Of a stretch of 64,000 nt of DNA, positions 38,862 through 51,455 are shown piece after piece. A program made the position numbers and the translations under genes. The notes beneath the pieces are model-generated. The model was given only the letters and a program-made list of their open reading frames with translations. It did not search any database and had not been told where the DNA came from. Origin of the DNA: Ottowia thiooxydans DSM 14619 (GTDB lineage Bacteria; Pseudomonadota; Gammaproteobacteria; Burkholderiales; Burkholderiaceae_C); NCBI RefSeq assembly GCF_000422885.1, contig NZ_KE383943.1, positions 186,001 through 250,000 on the forward strand, given 5' to 3'. Within the stretch, counting starts at the first letter, position 1; each line of letters starts with the position of its first letter.

Positions 38862-40070
38862 ATGAGTGCATCACCAACGATCTCCATGGTGGCCGGTGAG
38901 CCATCTGGTGACCTGCTGGCTGGTTTGCTATTGAAAAGCTTGCGCAAGCGCTGGCCCGACTTACGCGCCAGTGGCATTGGCGGTGCGCACATGGCCGCGC
39001 AAGGCTTCGAGGCTTGGTGGCCCGTTGAGAAGCTTTCAGTGCGGGGTTATTTGGAAGTGTTGCCGCGCTTACCCGAATTGCTCCGGATCCGTCGCCAATT
39101 GACCCACCGACTGCTTGATGAGCGGCCAGACCTCTTCATAGGCGTTGACGCGCCGGATTTCAACTTTTCCCTGGAAACAAGCCTCAAGAGCGCGGGCTTG
39201 AAGACTTTGCATTTCATCAGCCCGTCGTTCTGGGCCTGGCGTCCAGAGAAATTGCTCAAGCTGAAGGCGGGTGCTGATCACGTTCTGTGCTTATTCCCGT
39301 TCGAACCAGAACTGCTTGCCGTCCACGGTATTGACGCGACTTATGTAGGCCATCCCTTGGCGAGCGTGATTCCCTTGGTGCCAGATCGGCTCGCGGCGCG
39401 GCGAGAGTTGAGCCTATCGGAAAACGACCCAGTCATCGCGTTGCTGCCTGGGAGCCGCGCGGCTGAAATCAAACATTTGCTACCCAGATTCCTGGGTGCC
39501 GCTGCGTTGATCAGGCAGGAGCGGCCCACGGCAAAGTTCGTCCTGCCCGCAGTTCCTCATTTGGTGAAAGACATCGAGCGGGCGGCGCAAGCCAGTGGAT
39601 TGGGATCCGCTTTGCGGGTTGTGCGAGGCCAGTCGCATGCCGTGCTCGCGGCGTGTGATGCAACGCTGATCGCCAGTGGCACCGCCACGCTGGAAGCTGC
39701 GCTATTCAAACGGCCCATGGTCATTGCTTATGCCATGCCGGGTATCAGCTATCGCATGATGCGTAAAAAGCGTCAGTTGCCATGGATTGGGTTGCCCAAC
39801 GTGCTGTGCGCTCCGCGCGAATGGCTCCAGCGGCCTGCGCAAGTGCCGGCGCATGTTTTTGCTGATCGCCGCGACGCCCCATTCGTCGTGCCTGAACTGG
39901 TGCAAGACGCGGCCACGCCGCAGGCACTGGCGGCAGAGATACTGCAATGGTTGGTGGCACCTGAGAAAATTCTCGCCATCGAACAGCGCTTTACTGCGCT
40001 GCACCTCGAACTGCAACGAGACACCGCTCGTTTGGCCACAGATGCCGTCGAAACGCTTCTTGCACGCTGA
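38862..40070 (+). CDS. lpxB: Lipid-A-disaccharide synthase
   Basis: 402 residues, family GT19: [13 protein letters not shown] at the start, [60 protein letters not shown] and [20 protein letters not shown]. It joins UDP-diacyl-GlcN and lipid X. Its end overlaps rnhB by 29 nt. Confidence 0.96.
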   Translation: MSASPTISMVAGEPSGDLLAGLLLKSLRKRWPDLRASGIGGAHMAAQGFEAWWPVEKLSVRGYLEVLPRLPELLRIRRQLTHRLLDERPDLFIGVDAPDFNFSLETSLKSAGLKTLHFISPSFWAWRPEKLLKLKAGADHVLCLFPFEPELLAVHGIDATYVGHPLASVIPLVPDRLAARRELSLSENDPVIALLPGSRAAEIKHLLPRFLGAAALIRQERPTAKFVLPAVPHLVKDIERAAQASGLGSALRVVRGQSHAVLAACDATLIASGTATLEAALFKRPMVIAYAMPGISYRMMRKKRQLPWIGLPNVLCAPREWLQRPAQVPAHVFADRRDAPFVVPELVQDAATPQALAAEILQWLVAPEKILAIEQRFTALHLELQRDTARLATDAVETLLAR

Positions 40071-40671
40071 GCAGCGCGCCCTCGCCTGGGACACTCCAGG
40101 GCTGGTTGCCGGGGTGGACGAGGCCGGACGCGGCCCTTTGGCCGGGCCAGTGGTCGCTGCAGCCGTAATCCTCAATCCCCTTCGGCCCATCCTGGGGCTG
40201 GCCGATTCGAAGCAGCTCAGTGCGAAGCGCCGTGAATTGCTTCACGACGAAATTCATGCCAAGGCGCTGTGCTGCTCCATAGCTCAGGCAAGCGTGGAGG
40301 AAATCGATAGTCTCAATATCTTGCAGGCCACGTTGCTGGCCATGCGGCGCGCCGTAGAAGGCCTGCGTCTGCCGCCAGTGAAGGTGCTGATTGATGGCAA
40401 TCAATTGCCAAAACTCCCCGTGCTGGCCGAGGCGGTGGTTGGCGGAGATGCCCTCGTGGCAGAGATTTCCGCTGCCTCCATACTTGCCAAGGTTTACCGC
40501 GATCGCTGGTGTGTGCAAGTGGATGCGGATTGGCCGGTCTACGGGTTCGCTGCGCACAAGGGCTATGGCACGGCCGCGCACCTGGCTGCTCTGCGTGCAC
40601 ATGGGGCCTGCCTTCACCACCGACGTTCGTTTTCTCCGGTGGCGCGGGTTCTCGCTGGCGAACAGATCTGA
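40042..40671 (+). CDS. rnhB: Ribonuclease HII
   Basis: 209 residues from ATG 40042 inside the end of lpx[20 protein letters not shown] gives the first Asp-Glu pair, KVLIDGNQ and [14 protein letters not shown] the other carboxylates. It removes ribonucleotides from RNA:DNA hybrids. lpxB-rnhB adjacency is common in proteobacteria. Confidence 0.96.
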   Translation: MPSKRFLHAEQRALAWDTPGLVAGVDEAGRGPLAGPVVAAAVILNPLRPILGLADSKQLSAKRRELLHDEIHAKALCCSIAQASVEEIDSLNILQATLLAMRRAVEGLRLPPVKVLIDGNQLPKLPVLAEAVVGGDALVAEISAASILAKVYRDRWCVQVDADWPVYGFAAHKGYGTAAHLAALRAHGACLHHRRSFSPVARVLAGEQI

Positions 40672-40683
40672 GGGCAATGATTG

Positions 40684-41469
40684 ATGACCTACCAAAACCT
40701 GCCTGAACCCACACGCATCACCTCGCGCGACAACCCTCTGATGAAGGATTTCAAGCGATTGGCGCAGGACAACGGCGCCTATCGTAAGCAGGCAAGAGTG
40801 TGGATCGAGGGTGATCACTTGTGCCGCGCCGCACTGGAGCGAGGGGTGACTCCTGCTATGGCGGTCTTTACGGAGGCCTGCTGGCTATCCGCGGGTCCGT
40901 ACCGACTGCGGGCGCCGGGCAAAAATATTGTCATCGACAACTCGCTGATGGCACACGTGAGCGGACTCGAATCGCCTGCTCAGATGGCCTATGTTCTGGA
41001 TTTGCCAGTGGTAGAGGCCTTACTGCCGGACGTGCCCACCATCGTCCTTGATCGCGTGCAGGATGCGGGTAATGTGGGATCAATCCTGCGCAGTGCCGCG
41101 GCGTTCGGGTTCCAACAAGTAGCGGCTCTAAAGGCAACGGCCCTTCTCTGGTCGCCTAAAGTGCTGCGCGCTGGCATGGGTGCGCACTTTGGTTTGAAAC
41201 TGCTGGAGGGGCTGGCGCCAGAGGATCTGACGGCACTTCGTGTTCCACTCCTGGTGACCAGCTCTCATGAAGGTGATTACCTGCATCGGGGCACCTTGCC
41301 CTGGCCCTGTGCATGGGTGATGGGCCATGAAGGGCAGGGGGTTAGCGCAGAGTTGGCTGCCCGGGCAACCCGCGCAGTACGCATCGGTCAGCCCGGCGGT
41401 GAAGAATCCCTGAACGTGGCCGCAGCTGCGGCCATTTGCATGCACGCCAGCGCTGTCTCTCGCGCCTGA
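40684..41469 (+). CDS. TrmH/SpoU-family RNA methyltransferase
   Basis: 261 residues from ATG 40684 (TTG 40681 possible). An N-terminal substrate-binding domain (ITSRDNPLMKDFKRLAQD) is followed by the SPOUT knot motifs LDRVQDAGNVGSILRSAAAF, VMGHEGQGVS and IGQPGGEESLNVAAAAAI. It probably 2'-O-methylates rRNA or tRNA. The exact target cannot be told from sequence. Confidence 0.9.
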   Translation: MTYQNLPEPTRITSRDNPLMKDFKRLAQDNGAYRKQARVWIEGDHLCRAALERGVTPAMAVFTEACWLSAGPYRLRAPGKNIVIDNSLMAHVSGLESPAQMAYVLDLPVVEALLPDVPTIVLDRVQDAGNVGSILRSAAAFGFQQVAALKATALLWSPKVLRAGMGAHFGLKLLEGLAPEDLTALRVPLLVTSSHEGDYLHRGTLPWPCAWVMGHEGQGVSAELAARATRAVRIGQPGGEESLNVAAAAAICMHASAVSRA

Positions 41470-41556
41470 TCTCTCTACGAGCGCGATGAAATGCGCGCGG
41501 GGTTGGGGTAGATAATGTCTGTGCGATCCCCATACCCATATCAAGAGGAGACTCAC

Positions 41557-42552
41557 ATGCCATCCAACGTCATAGCGCGCCGCCATTTTCTTCAAGCCGG
41601 CGCAGCCGGGTTAGGGTCCCTTCATGCTTGGTCGCTAGCGCAAGATGCCTGGCCAAGTCGGCCGCTGCGCCTGGTCGTTCCGTTTGCGCCAGGCGGGAGT
41701 TCAGAAATCGTGGCCCGCGCGGTTGCCGCCGAAATGGCCAAGACTATCGGGCAAAACGTGGTGGTGGATAACAAACCTGGCGCTGCTGGGAACATTGCCA
41801 TGCAAGAGGTGGCAAACAGTACGGACGAGCACACGATGATCCTCGGCCATATCGGCACGCTCGCCGTAAATCCCTATATTTTTGCCAAGCTGCCGTACGA
41901 CACTAACCGCGATTTCGCGCCGATCACCTTGTTCTCAAAGGTGCCCAGCCTCTACGTGGTGAATCCCGAGCTCCCGGTGAAAAACATCAAGGAGTTTGTC
42001 GCTTATGCCAAGGCTAAACCCGGCCAGTTGAATTATGGGTCGGCCGGAAACGGCAGCGCCGGGCATTTGGCCATGGAATATTTGAAGATGGTGAGCAACA
42101 CCTTCATGTTGCACGTGCCTTACCGCGGAACTGGCCCTATGTTGACCGACTTGATGGCAGGGCGCCTGCAGGCTGCCTCCGTAGGAGCGCCAGCGCTGCT
42201 GTCGTTCATCAAAGCTGGAAAACTGCGCTGCATTGGAACTGGCACCGCGCAACGCCTGCCGCAGATGCCAGATGTGCCCACGGTGGCTGAGCAAGGCTAT
42301 CCCGGTTTCGAGATGACGCAGTGGTATGGGCTGATGGCCCCGAAAAAATGGCAACCCGCTCATCTGGCCAAGCTGGAAACCGAAGCTATCAAGGCTACGC
42401 GTAGCACCCTGGTCAAGGACAAGCTGGCGCAGGAAACGGCACTGGCTGTGGGTAACACCAGCGCCGAATTCAACTCCTTCATCCAAGCTGAGCAAAAGCG
42501 CTGGAGCGCAGTGATCGCCCGGGCGCAGATTAAGCCTGAAGGTCTAGGTTGA
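41557..42552 (+). CDS. Bug-family tripartite tricarboxylate transporter solute receptor
   Basis: 331 residues from ATG 41557 (RBS AGGAGA). The N terminus has a Tat-like motif ARRHFLQAG. The TctC fold shows RLVVPFAPGGSSEIVARAVA, VVDNKPGAAGNIA, LNYGSAGNGSAGHLAMEY and VPTVAEQGYPGFEM. It binds a carboxylate-type ligand in the periplasm. No tctA/tctB is nearby, so it is an orphan receptor, as often in this order. Confidence 0.9.
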   Translation: MPSNVIARRHFLQAGAAGLGSLHAWSLAQDAWPSRPLRLVVPFAPGGSSEIVARAVAAEMAKTIGQNVVVDNKPGAAGNIAMQEVANSTDEHTMILGHIGTLAVNPYIFAKLPYDTNRDFAPITLFSKVPSLYVVNPELPVKNIKEFVAYAKAKPGQLNYGSAGNGSAGHLAMEYLKMVSNTFMLHVPYRGTGPMLTDLMAGRLQAASVGAPALLSFIKAGKLRCIGTGTAQRLPQMPDVPTVAEQGYPGFEMTQWYGLMAPKKWQPAHLAKLETEAIKATRSTLVKDKLAQETALAVGNTSAEFNSFIQAEQKRWSAVIARAQIKPEGLG

Positions 42553-42576
42553 CGCCTCTTGGCGGCGGCCGGCGGC

Positions 42577-42665
42577 TATAATCAGGAGCTTTTCTCGAAA
42601 CAGCGTCGCCGACCGCAGCCAAGGCATCAAATCCTATCCGAGAGTTCCCGCGTTCATGACGCGGG
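42577..42665 (+). promoter_or_regulatory. -10 box and leader hairpin of carAB
   Basis: A perfect TATAAT (42577-42582) lies 123 nt before carA, without a well-spaced -35. The leader has a perfect 7-bp hairpin CCCGCGT/ACGCGGG (42647-42665) without a T-run. Confidence 0.5.
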
Positions 42666-42705
42666 CGCGGCATGCGCAGGCGACCGTAACTACCCGGAGA
42701 ACCCT

Positions 42706-43875
42706 GTGCTTTCGTCACTCGAGGGGAAATTCCCGCCCGCCATTCTCGCCCTCGCCGACGGCAGCGTATTCATCGGTCAGTCTATTGGAGCCGCAGGGTC
42801 CACTGTTGGTGAGGTGGTGTTCAACACCTCCCTTACCGGCTACCAGGAAATCCTTACCGATCCAAGCTACTGCCAGCAGATCGTTACGCTGACCTATCCG
42901 CACATCGGCAACTACGGCGTCAATCCCGAAGACGTCGAGTCGAACAAGGTGCAGGCCGCTGGCCTCATCGTGCGAGATCTCCCGCTGCTTCACAGCAACT
43001 TCCGCGCTGACCGTTCCTTGAGCCAATACCTCAAGGATGAAGGCACGATTGCCATTGCCGGCATTGATACGCGCCAACTCACCCGCTTGCTGCGCACCAA
43101 AGGTGCCCAAAACGGAGCCATCTCCGCCTTGGCTGTTGGCGAAACCGTCACGCAGGCTCACATTGATGCTGCCTTGTCGGCCGCTCGTGCCGCACCATCC
43201 ATGGCCGGGCTGGACCTCGCCAAGGTAGTCACGACGTCCGCACCATATGAGTGGAACCAGACCGAATGGGTGCTGGGCAGAGGCTACGGCAAGCAAGATG
43301 CTCCACGCTTCAAGGTTGTGGCCTACGATTTCGGCGTCAAGTTCAACATCTTGCGCATGCTGGCTGAGCGCGGCTGCCAAATCACCGTGGTGCCGGCCCA
43401 AACGTCTGCTGCCGAGGTGCTGGCCATGAAACCTGATGGTGTTTTCTTGTCCAACGGCCCAGGTGACCCTGAGCCTTGCGATTACGCCATTGAAGCCACT
43501 CGCGCCATCGTAGCCTCGGGCATGCCTACTTTTGGCATCTGCCTGGGCCACCAGATCATGGCGCTGGCAGCAGGTGCCAAGACCTTCAAGATGGATAACA
43601 GCCACCACGGTGCCAACCACCCCGTGAAGGAGTTGGCTGATGGCCGCGTGAGCATTACCAGCCAAAACCATGGTTTTGCGGTCGATATGGCCTCTTTGCC
43701 TGATACGCTGGAAGCTACCCACATCAGCCTGTTCGACGGCACGCTTCAAGGTCTGGCGTTCAAAGATCGCCCTGCGTTTTGCTTCCAAGGCCACCCCGAA
43801 GCCTCTCCTGGCCCGCGCGACATCGGTTACCTGTTCGACCGCTTCACTGACCTGATGGTCAAAGCGCGCGGTTGA
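42706..43875 (+). CDS. carA: Carbamoyl phosphate synthase small subunit
   Basis: 389 residues from GTG 42706 (RBS GGAGA); the frame is open upstream but the leader there is non-coding. The N-terminal domain ([20 protein letters not shown]) precedes a class I glutamine amidotransferase with Cys279 in [12 protein letters not shown] and His/Glu in [11 protein letters not shown]. It passes ammonia to CarB. Confidence 0.97.
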   Translation: MLSSLEGKFPPAILALADGSVFIGQSIGAAGSTVGEVVFNTSLTGYQEILTDPSYCQQIVTLTYPHIGNYGVNPEDVESNKVQAAGLIVRDLPLLHSNFRADRSLSQYLKDEGTIAIAGIDTRQLTRLLRTKGAQNGAISALAVGETVTQAHIDAALSAARAAPSMAGLDLAKVVTTSAPYEWNQTEWVLGRGYGKQDAPRFKVVAYDFGVKFNILRMLAERGCQITVVPAQTSAAEVLAMKPDGVFLSNGPGDPEPCDYAIEATRAIVASGMPTFGICLGHQIMALAAGAKTFKMDNSHHGANHPVKELADGRVSITSQNHGFAVDMASLPDTLEATHISLFDGTLQGLAFKDRPAFCFQGHPEASPGPRDIGYLFDRFTDLMVKARG

Positions 43876-43903
43876 AGGCCATATACCTTTTCAGACTGTT
43901 TCC

Positions 43904-47200
<3,297 letters not shown>

Positions 47201-47220
47201 AAGTCGTCAAAAGCCTGACC

Positions 47221-47260
47221 ATGGCCTAAGAGCGCATACGCGCTCTTAGGCCATTTTTCT
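47221..47260 (+). terminator. Strong terminator after carB
   Basis: A perfect 15-bp stem (ATGGCCTAAGAGCGC with its complement, 47221-47254) and a four-base loop ATAC, then TTTTTCTT. Confidence 0.95.
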
Positions 47261-47337
47261 TGGGTAGCCTTGTACCGCTGAATGAAGAAGTACAGAATTA
47301 TTTAAACTAAAGATCTCATTTTTAGTTTTGCAATCGC

Positions 47338-47489
47338 TATAATCGCGCCCTTTCGCTGCTCCGCGGCGATTTAGTTAGCCGCGCGCTTTCTTGAAGCGCC
47401 CACGCTGGCCCTTTCGAGCCTGCGCGTTGCGGCCTTGCTTCCCTCCATTAGTTCATTCAACCTGGCTCGTTTGACGCGCCGGGATTTCT
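47338..47489 (+). promoter_or_regulatory. Promoter and structured leader of the DUF1566 gene pair
   Basis: TATAAT at 47338-47343 sits in an AT-rich stretch (47283-47335) with no clean -35. The next ~150 nt are GC-rich with small hairpins (CCGCGGC/GCCGCGC; GCGCTT/AAGCGC) and no open frame of note. It may be a long 5' leader or a small RNA. Confidence 0.45.
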
Positions 47490-47519
47490 TTGGCTTATTT
47501 TTTCTCCAATCACTTTTTT

Positions 47520-48263
47520 ATGATTCTTTTGTGTTCATTTTTTAGAGGTTTTTTTCCGGTCTTCCTGGCTTTTCTGACGATCACCGCGGCTTGTGCCAAC
47601 CCGATCAACGACACGGGCATCGATTTTTCTCTTCCTGCGGAAGCTAGTGTGGATGGCCAGGACGCGCGATATGGGCGCGATGCGGCGGCTAATAAGGGTG
47701 TATTGCCCAAGATAGGGAGCAGCGCAGGCTCCATCGCTGATAATGCTAATGGTTTCGATTTCACCAAGATCAGCTCGACCGGCAGCGCGCTGCCGGCAAG
47801 CGCTGAGTTAGGTGGCGGACTTGATGATTGGGCATGTACCTACGACAACCATACCGGGCGTATGTGGGAGGTCAAGGTCAACCACGCCTGGCATTTGCGC
47901 TACATGGAGCATCTCTATACCTCGCGCCCGAGCCAGGAGAGCAAGGAGGGCAAATGCCACGAGCAGGGGCGCTGTGACGCTGGGGCCTTTGTTCGTGCCG
48001 TCAATGCTGTCAGCTTATGCGGTCATGCCGACTGGCGCCTTCCTACGCAAAGTGAGCTCAGAAATCTGGTGGATAGAGGGCGCCATGGCCCGGCAATTGA
48101 CCCCAAGTACTTTCCCAACACGCCGGCGCAGACCTATTGGTCAAGCACACAAAGGCCGGAGGCGATCCCTGCCGTCTGGGTGACAGATTTCGACAGTGGG
48201 GCCGGTGACTGGGATCGTGCGGCAAACGCCAACCGTATTCGGTTGGTGCGATCTGCCCAGTGA
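47520..48263 (+). CDS. Secreted DUF1566 (Lcl C-terminal-like) protein
   Basis: 247 residues from ATG 47520; TTG 47490 would add ten residues. Signal peptide to about ACA. Residues ~110-245 form a DUF1566 domain: MWEVKVN, a Cys pair region, ADWRLPTQSELRNLVDRG, IDPKYFPNTPAQTYWSSTQ and NANRIRLVRSAQ. Such domains are found in secreted and fibre-tip-like proteins of unknown role. It is paired with the next gene. Confidence 0.82.
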   Translation: MILLCSFFRGFFPVFLAFLTITAACANPINDTGIDFSLPAEASVDGQDARYGRDAAANKGVLPKIGSSAGSIADNANGFDFTKISSTGSALPASAELGGGLDDWACTYDNHTGRMWEVKVNHAWHLRYMEHLYTSRPSQESKEGKCHEQGRCDAGAFVRAVNAVSLCGHADWRLPTQSELRNLVDRGRHGPAIDPKYFPNTPAQTYWSSTQRPEAIPAVWVTDFDSGAGDWDRAANANRIRLVRSAQ

Positions 48264-48324
48264 TGCTCACGCGGGACGCTTGTCATCGCCGGGGCTCTTC
48301 AACTCTTTACCCTCTACCCACCTC

Positions 48325-49443
48325 ATGATCCAGATACGCCTTTTTCTTTTGTTGCTGCTTGCCGCGGGCGCTTCATATTCTCCGCTTGCGCACGCTCGGC
48401 AAACCTGCTCGGCGGAGCTGTCTCACGCCACACCGAACATGGACTTCGAAGATGCCGGTCCAGGCATGGTTCTTCACAAGGCCACGGGCCTGATTTGGAA
48501 GCGCTGTGTGGAAGGTATGACGTGGAATGGCTCACGCTGCGCGGATACACCTGCCATGTTTACCTGGTCAGGCGGCTTCAAAAGAGTTGCTGCCGTCAGC
48601 CAAGCCACCCCGTACGCGAGAAGGCTCGAGGCCATTCAACCGAATCTCGGGGGGCTCGGGTGGTGGTTTGGGGTAGCGACGGCTCCGCTGAAGGTGCCTT
48701 CTCAATTTATGGAGAGTCTCGGGGCTTCGGACTGGAGATTGCCCAACATCAATGAGTTGCTGTCAATCCAGGAACCGAAATGTCATTCGCCGGCCGTTAA
48801 TACGGATCAATTTCCTGATTCTCACACGGGATTTTGGTCAGACTTGTTCGCTCCAAACCAGGCGCATATGAGGTTGTTTTGGTCAGCATCAGTGGTTGCA
48901 AATGCCAAGGATTCGGCGTGGGCAGTAGACTTTACAGGTGGAGATGATTTTCCCGTTCATTCCGGCGGGATGGCGATGGTTCGGCTCGTTCGCGGCGGGA
49001 GCGGCTTTCAGAACTTCCATGCCAAAGCCTCCCCCACCCCCTCTTTCCGCCAACTTGACGGACCAGCGCCGCCAGTAACTGAGCCAGCGCCTATTCAGGA
49101 TTCTGTGGTGCAGTCCGAAGCCACGCTAGTGCCAGAGCCTCAGCTCGGGATCCTGTCAGAAGGGCCTTTATCCGAACCTATACCGGAGCCTCTGTCCGGC
49201 ACGGTGTCTCTGCTTCCACCAGAGCCCTTGCTGGCAAATCAAATCGTTTTGGACCTCACTGCTGATCACCAAACCCCAAGTGCGGCGCCTATCGAAGCGG
49301 CAGCCGGGCTGCACAGCGAGCCGACGCGTCAGTCTCTTCAGAGCGTGGAGATCGCATCAGTCCCCAGTTTGGGTGAATGGGGGGTGATGATGCTGAGTCT
49401 GCTGGCATTGCTCGCCGGTGCACGTCGTTTGCGAAACCGTTAA
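48325..49443 (+). CDS. Secreted DUF1566 protein with IPTL-CTERM-like sorting tail
   Basis: 372 residues from ATG 48325. The signal peptide ends at AHA. The DUF1566 domain (about 30-230) includes GLIWKRCVEG, SDWRLPNINELLSI, RLFWSASV and MAMVRLVRGG. A Pro/Glu-rich linker of about 100 residues follows, then VPSLGEWGVMMLSLLALLAG and a basic end RRLRNR. This is the IPTL-CTERM layout (IPTLSEWG, membrane span, Arg cluster) linked to exosortase XrtH-type sorting. No exosortase gene is in the window. Confidence 0.85.
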   Translation: MIQIRLFLLLLLAAGASYSPLAHARQTCSAELSHATPNMDFEDAGPGMVLHKATGLIWKRCVEGMTWNGSRCADTPAMFTWSGGFKRVAAVSQATPYARRLEAIQPNLGGLGWWFGVATAPLKVPSQFMESLGASDWRLPNINELLSIQEPKCHSPAVNTDQFPDSHTGFWSDLFAPNQAHMRLFWSASVVANAKDSAWAVDFTGGDDFPVHSGGMAMVRLVRGGSGFQNFHAKASPTPSFRQLDGPAPPVTEPAPIQDSVVQSEATLVPEPQLGILSEGPLSEPIPEPLSGTVSLLPPEPLLANQIVLDLTADHQTPSAAPIEAAAGLHSEPTRQSLQSVEIASVPSLGEWGVMMLSLLALLAGARRLRNR

Positions 49444-49458
49444 GCCAAGGCCGGAGGA

Positions 49459-50166
49459 TCAGGCGCTGATCCAATGAATACGCCCTGTCCGCACATCGTG
49501 CAGGCCACCGGCTAGAACCAGTTGGCGCTGTTCGACTCGTCGGCGCAGCATCTCGCTGCGCGAGGTTAGTCTGGCGATGGCGTCGCGCACGTTCTGTTCG
49601 GTCAGGCGCCCTACTAGCTCAGCATTACTGGAGTTGGCCACCCCTTTGTAATCCAGTTTTTCGAGTGACGGCCGAATTTGGGCGATGACACCGGTCAGCA
49701 AACCAGCTTTGACGTTGTCCACGGCTCCTTTCATGGCGCCGCAGTCGCTATGCCCCAGCACCACGATCGCCCGGGCGCCGGAGATCTCGGTTGCGAACTC
49801 CAGGCTGCCGATGATGTCATCGTTGACGAAATTGCCCGCAATTCGAGCTGCGAAGATATCGCCGAGGCGTTGGTCGAAAATCAATTCTGGTGATGCACGA
49901 CTATCGATGCAACCTACGATGGCTGCGAAAGGTGCTTGTCCGCTGGACGTCTCGTGCACCTGCTTGCGCAGGTCGCAGTGAATGGATTTTCCGGAAACGA
50001 ATCGCTCGTTGCCTTGCCTTAGCAAAGCGAGCGCTTCATCAGGCTTGATTTGCCCTTGTGACTGCTTTGTTTGTACAGCGCAAGTTTGCCGAGCGCTCGC
50101 CTTGCTTGCCAGCAAGATGGAGGACGCTGCGAGGACGGCCTTAAGAGAATTTCTCCGGTTGAGCAT
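49459..50166 (-). CDS. Exported beta-class carbonic anhydrase
   Basis: 235 residues. The N terminus NRRNSLKAVLAASSILLASK looks like a Tat/Sec signal, unusual since most beta enzymes are cytoplasmic. Zinc-site residues are all present: Cys86, Asp88 and Arg90 in VGCIDSR, and His139 and Cys142 in GHSDCG. It interconverts CO2 and bicarbonate, here probably in the periplasm. It has its own promoter at 50272-50300. Confidence 0.9.
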   Translation of the reverse strand: MLNRRNSLKAVLAASSILLASKASARQTCAVQTKQSQGQIKPDEALALLRQGNERFVSGKSIHCDLRKQVHETSSGQAPFAAIVGCIDSRASPELIFDQRLGDIFAARIAGNFVNDDIIGSLEFATEISGARAIVVLGHSDCGAMKGAVDNVKAGLLTGVIAQIRPSLEKLDYKGVANSSNAELVGRLTEQNVRDAIARLTSRSEMLRRRVEQRQLVLAGGLHDVRTGRIHWISA

Positions 50167-50187
50167 GCGAGGATCTCCAATGAAAAT

Positions 50188-50300
50188 GCTGAAATTTCAG
50201 CTGGTTTAAATCCGAGGGCATGCTCAAAACACCGCATCACTCGAGCGTGCGTTAGCTAACGTGTAAATTGAATCATAAAGTATCTTTTTGAGTTTGTCAG
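50188..50300 (-). promoter_or_regulatory. Promoter and palindromes of the carbonic anhydrase gene
   Basis: Minus strand: CTGACA (50295-50300), a 17-bp spacer and TATGAT (50272-50277). Just downstream of the expected start lies the palindrome CGTTAGCTAACG (50250-50261), and nearer the gene GCTGAAATTTCAGC (50188-50201). Either could be an operator. Confidence 0.65.
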
Positions 50301-50458
50301 ACTTTTGATTGCATTTTTTCGATTGCACCCGCTAAATCCGTTCAACGCTTATGTCCCCCGTCCCCGCCCCCATCGCACGGAAATACGGCCGTTATGGGTG
50401 TGGGCAGGAGCCCCCAGGCAGGGGCAATAGACATCCAGTGCATAATTACGAAACAGAT

Positions 50459-50490
50459 ACCGCCGAGGGGAAACGCTCGGCGGTTTCGCA
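50459..50490 (+). promoter_or_regulatory. Terminator-like hairpin in the greA leader
   Basis: ACCGCCGAG, loop GGGAAACG, CTCGGCGGT, then TTTCGCATTT, ending 24 nt before greA. A possible attenuator. The greA promoter is not certain; TGCATAAT at 50439-50446 is a candidate -10. The rest of 50301-50458 holds no gene. Confidence 0.5.
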
Positions 50491-50513
50491 TTTGTGCAAG
50501 GAAAACTTAAGAC

Positions 50514-50990
50514 ATGGTCACCATTCCCATTACCAAGCGCGGTGCTGAAAAACTCAAGACCGAGCTCCACCGCCTGAAAACCAAAGATCGTCCCGAAGTT
50601 ATCAACGCCATCGCCGAAGCGCGTGCGCAAGGTGACTTGAGCGAGAACGCTGAATACGACGCTGCCAAAGACCGTCAGGGCTTTATTGAGGGGCGTATCA
50701 AGGAAGTTGAAGGCAAGCTGTCTGCCGCGCAAATTATTGACCCGACCACCCTGGATGCGGATGGCAAGGTGGTTTTTGGTGCTACGGTGGAGCTTGAGGA
50801 AGAGGATTCCGGAGAAAAGGTCACTTATCAGATCGTCGGCGAGGATGAAGCCGATCTGAAACAAGGCTTGATCAATATCTCCAGCCCCATCGCTCGTGCG
50901 CTCATAGGCAAAGAGGAGGGCGATACAGCCGCGGTGCAAGCACCCGGTGGGGTAAAGCATTACGAGATCATCGCGGTCAAATACGCCTGA
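50514..50990 (+). CDS. greA: Transcription elongation factor GreA
   Basis: 158 residues. N-terminal coiled coil with [18 protein letters not shown] and [17 protein letters not shown] (the acidic tip), and a C-terminal FKBP-like domain ([16 protein letters not shown]). It rescues backtracked RNA polymerase. Usually close to carB; here separated by about 3.3 kb of accessory genes. Confidence 0.97.
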   Translation: MVTIPITKRGAEKLKTELHRLKTKDRPEVINAIAEARAQGDLSENAEYDAAKDRQGFIEGRIKEVEGKLSAAQIIDPTTLDADGKVVFGATVELEEEDSGEKVTYQIVGEDEADLKQGLINISSPIARALIGKEEGDTAAVQAPGGVKHYEIIAVKYA

Positions 50991-50999
50991 TCTTCAGCC

Positions 51000-51455
51000 A
51001 TGATCGCACGCGTGTCTCTATTCTCCGCCGCCCTATGGTGGGGTAGTTTGAGTGCAGTGGGTTTTCTCGTGGTGCCAATGCTGTTCGTGCACATGCCGAG
51101 TCCTGCTATTGCAGGGCGAATGGCCGCCAAACTGTTTGCAGCTCAAACCTGGCTTTCAGTGGCCTGTGGCGTGGTTTTGATGCTGATCAACCAGCGGCGG
51201 GCACGAGCGCCTAACATGGATAGCTTGGATGCGCCGCGTACAAGTATCCAAGGTTTGGATGCCTCCATGCTCTTCATCATTTTTGGCCTTTTGATGGCCT
51301 TGCTGATTGAGTACGGGGTGGCGCCACGCATTGTGGCCCGTGAAAATCTTCGCCTATGGCACAGTGCGGGTACTGTGATGTACGGCCTTCAGTGGCTTTG
51401 CGCCGCGGTGGTGTTATGGCGCACGGTTAATGACCCTCAAAAACCACTTGCATGA
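51000..51455 (+). CDS. DUF4149 membrane protein
   Basis: 151 residues with four hydrophobic segments (ALWWGSLSAVGFLVVPMLF first). The conserved pattern LWWGSLSAVGFLVVPMLFVH is typical of DUF4149 proteins found after greA in Burkholderiales. Function unknown. The stop overlaps the next start (ATGA). Confidence 0.8.
   Translation: MIARVSLFSAALWWGSLSAVGFLVVPMLFVHMPSPAIAGRMAAKLFAAQTWLSVACGVVLMLINQRRARAPNMDSLDAPRTSIQGLDASMLFIIFGLLMALLIEYGVAPRIVARENLRLWHSAGTVMYGLQWLCAAVVLWRTVNDPQKPLA

Noticed and set aside
42549-42582. TTGACG as -35 partner of the carA TATAAT
   Set aside because: The spacer would be 22 bp, too long for a normal sigma-70 promoter.
42715-43794. 359-codon open frame antisense to carA
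   Set aside because: Shadow of a certain gene in GC-rich DNA; no family features.
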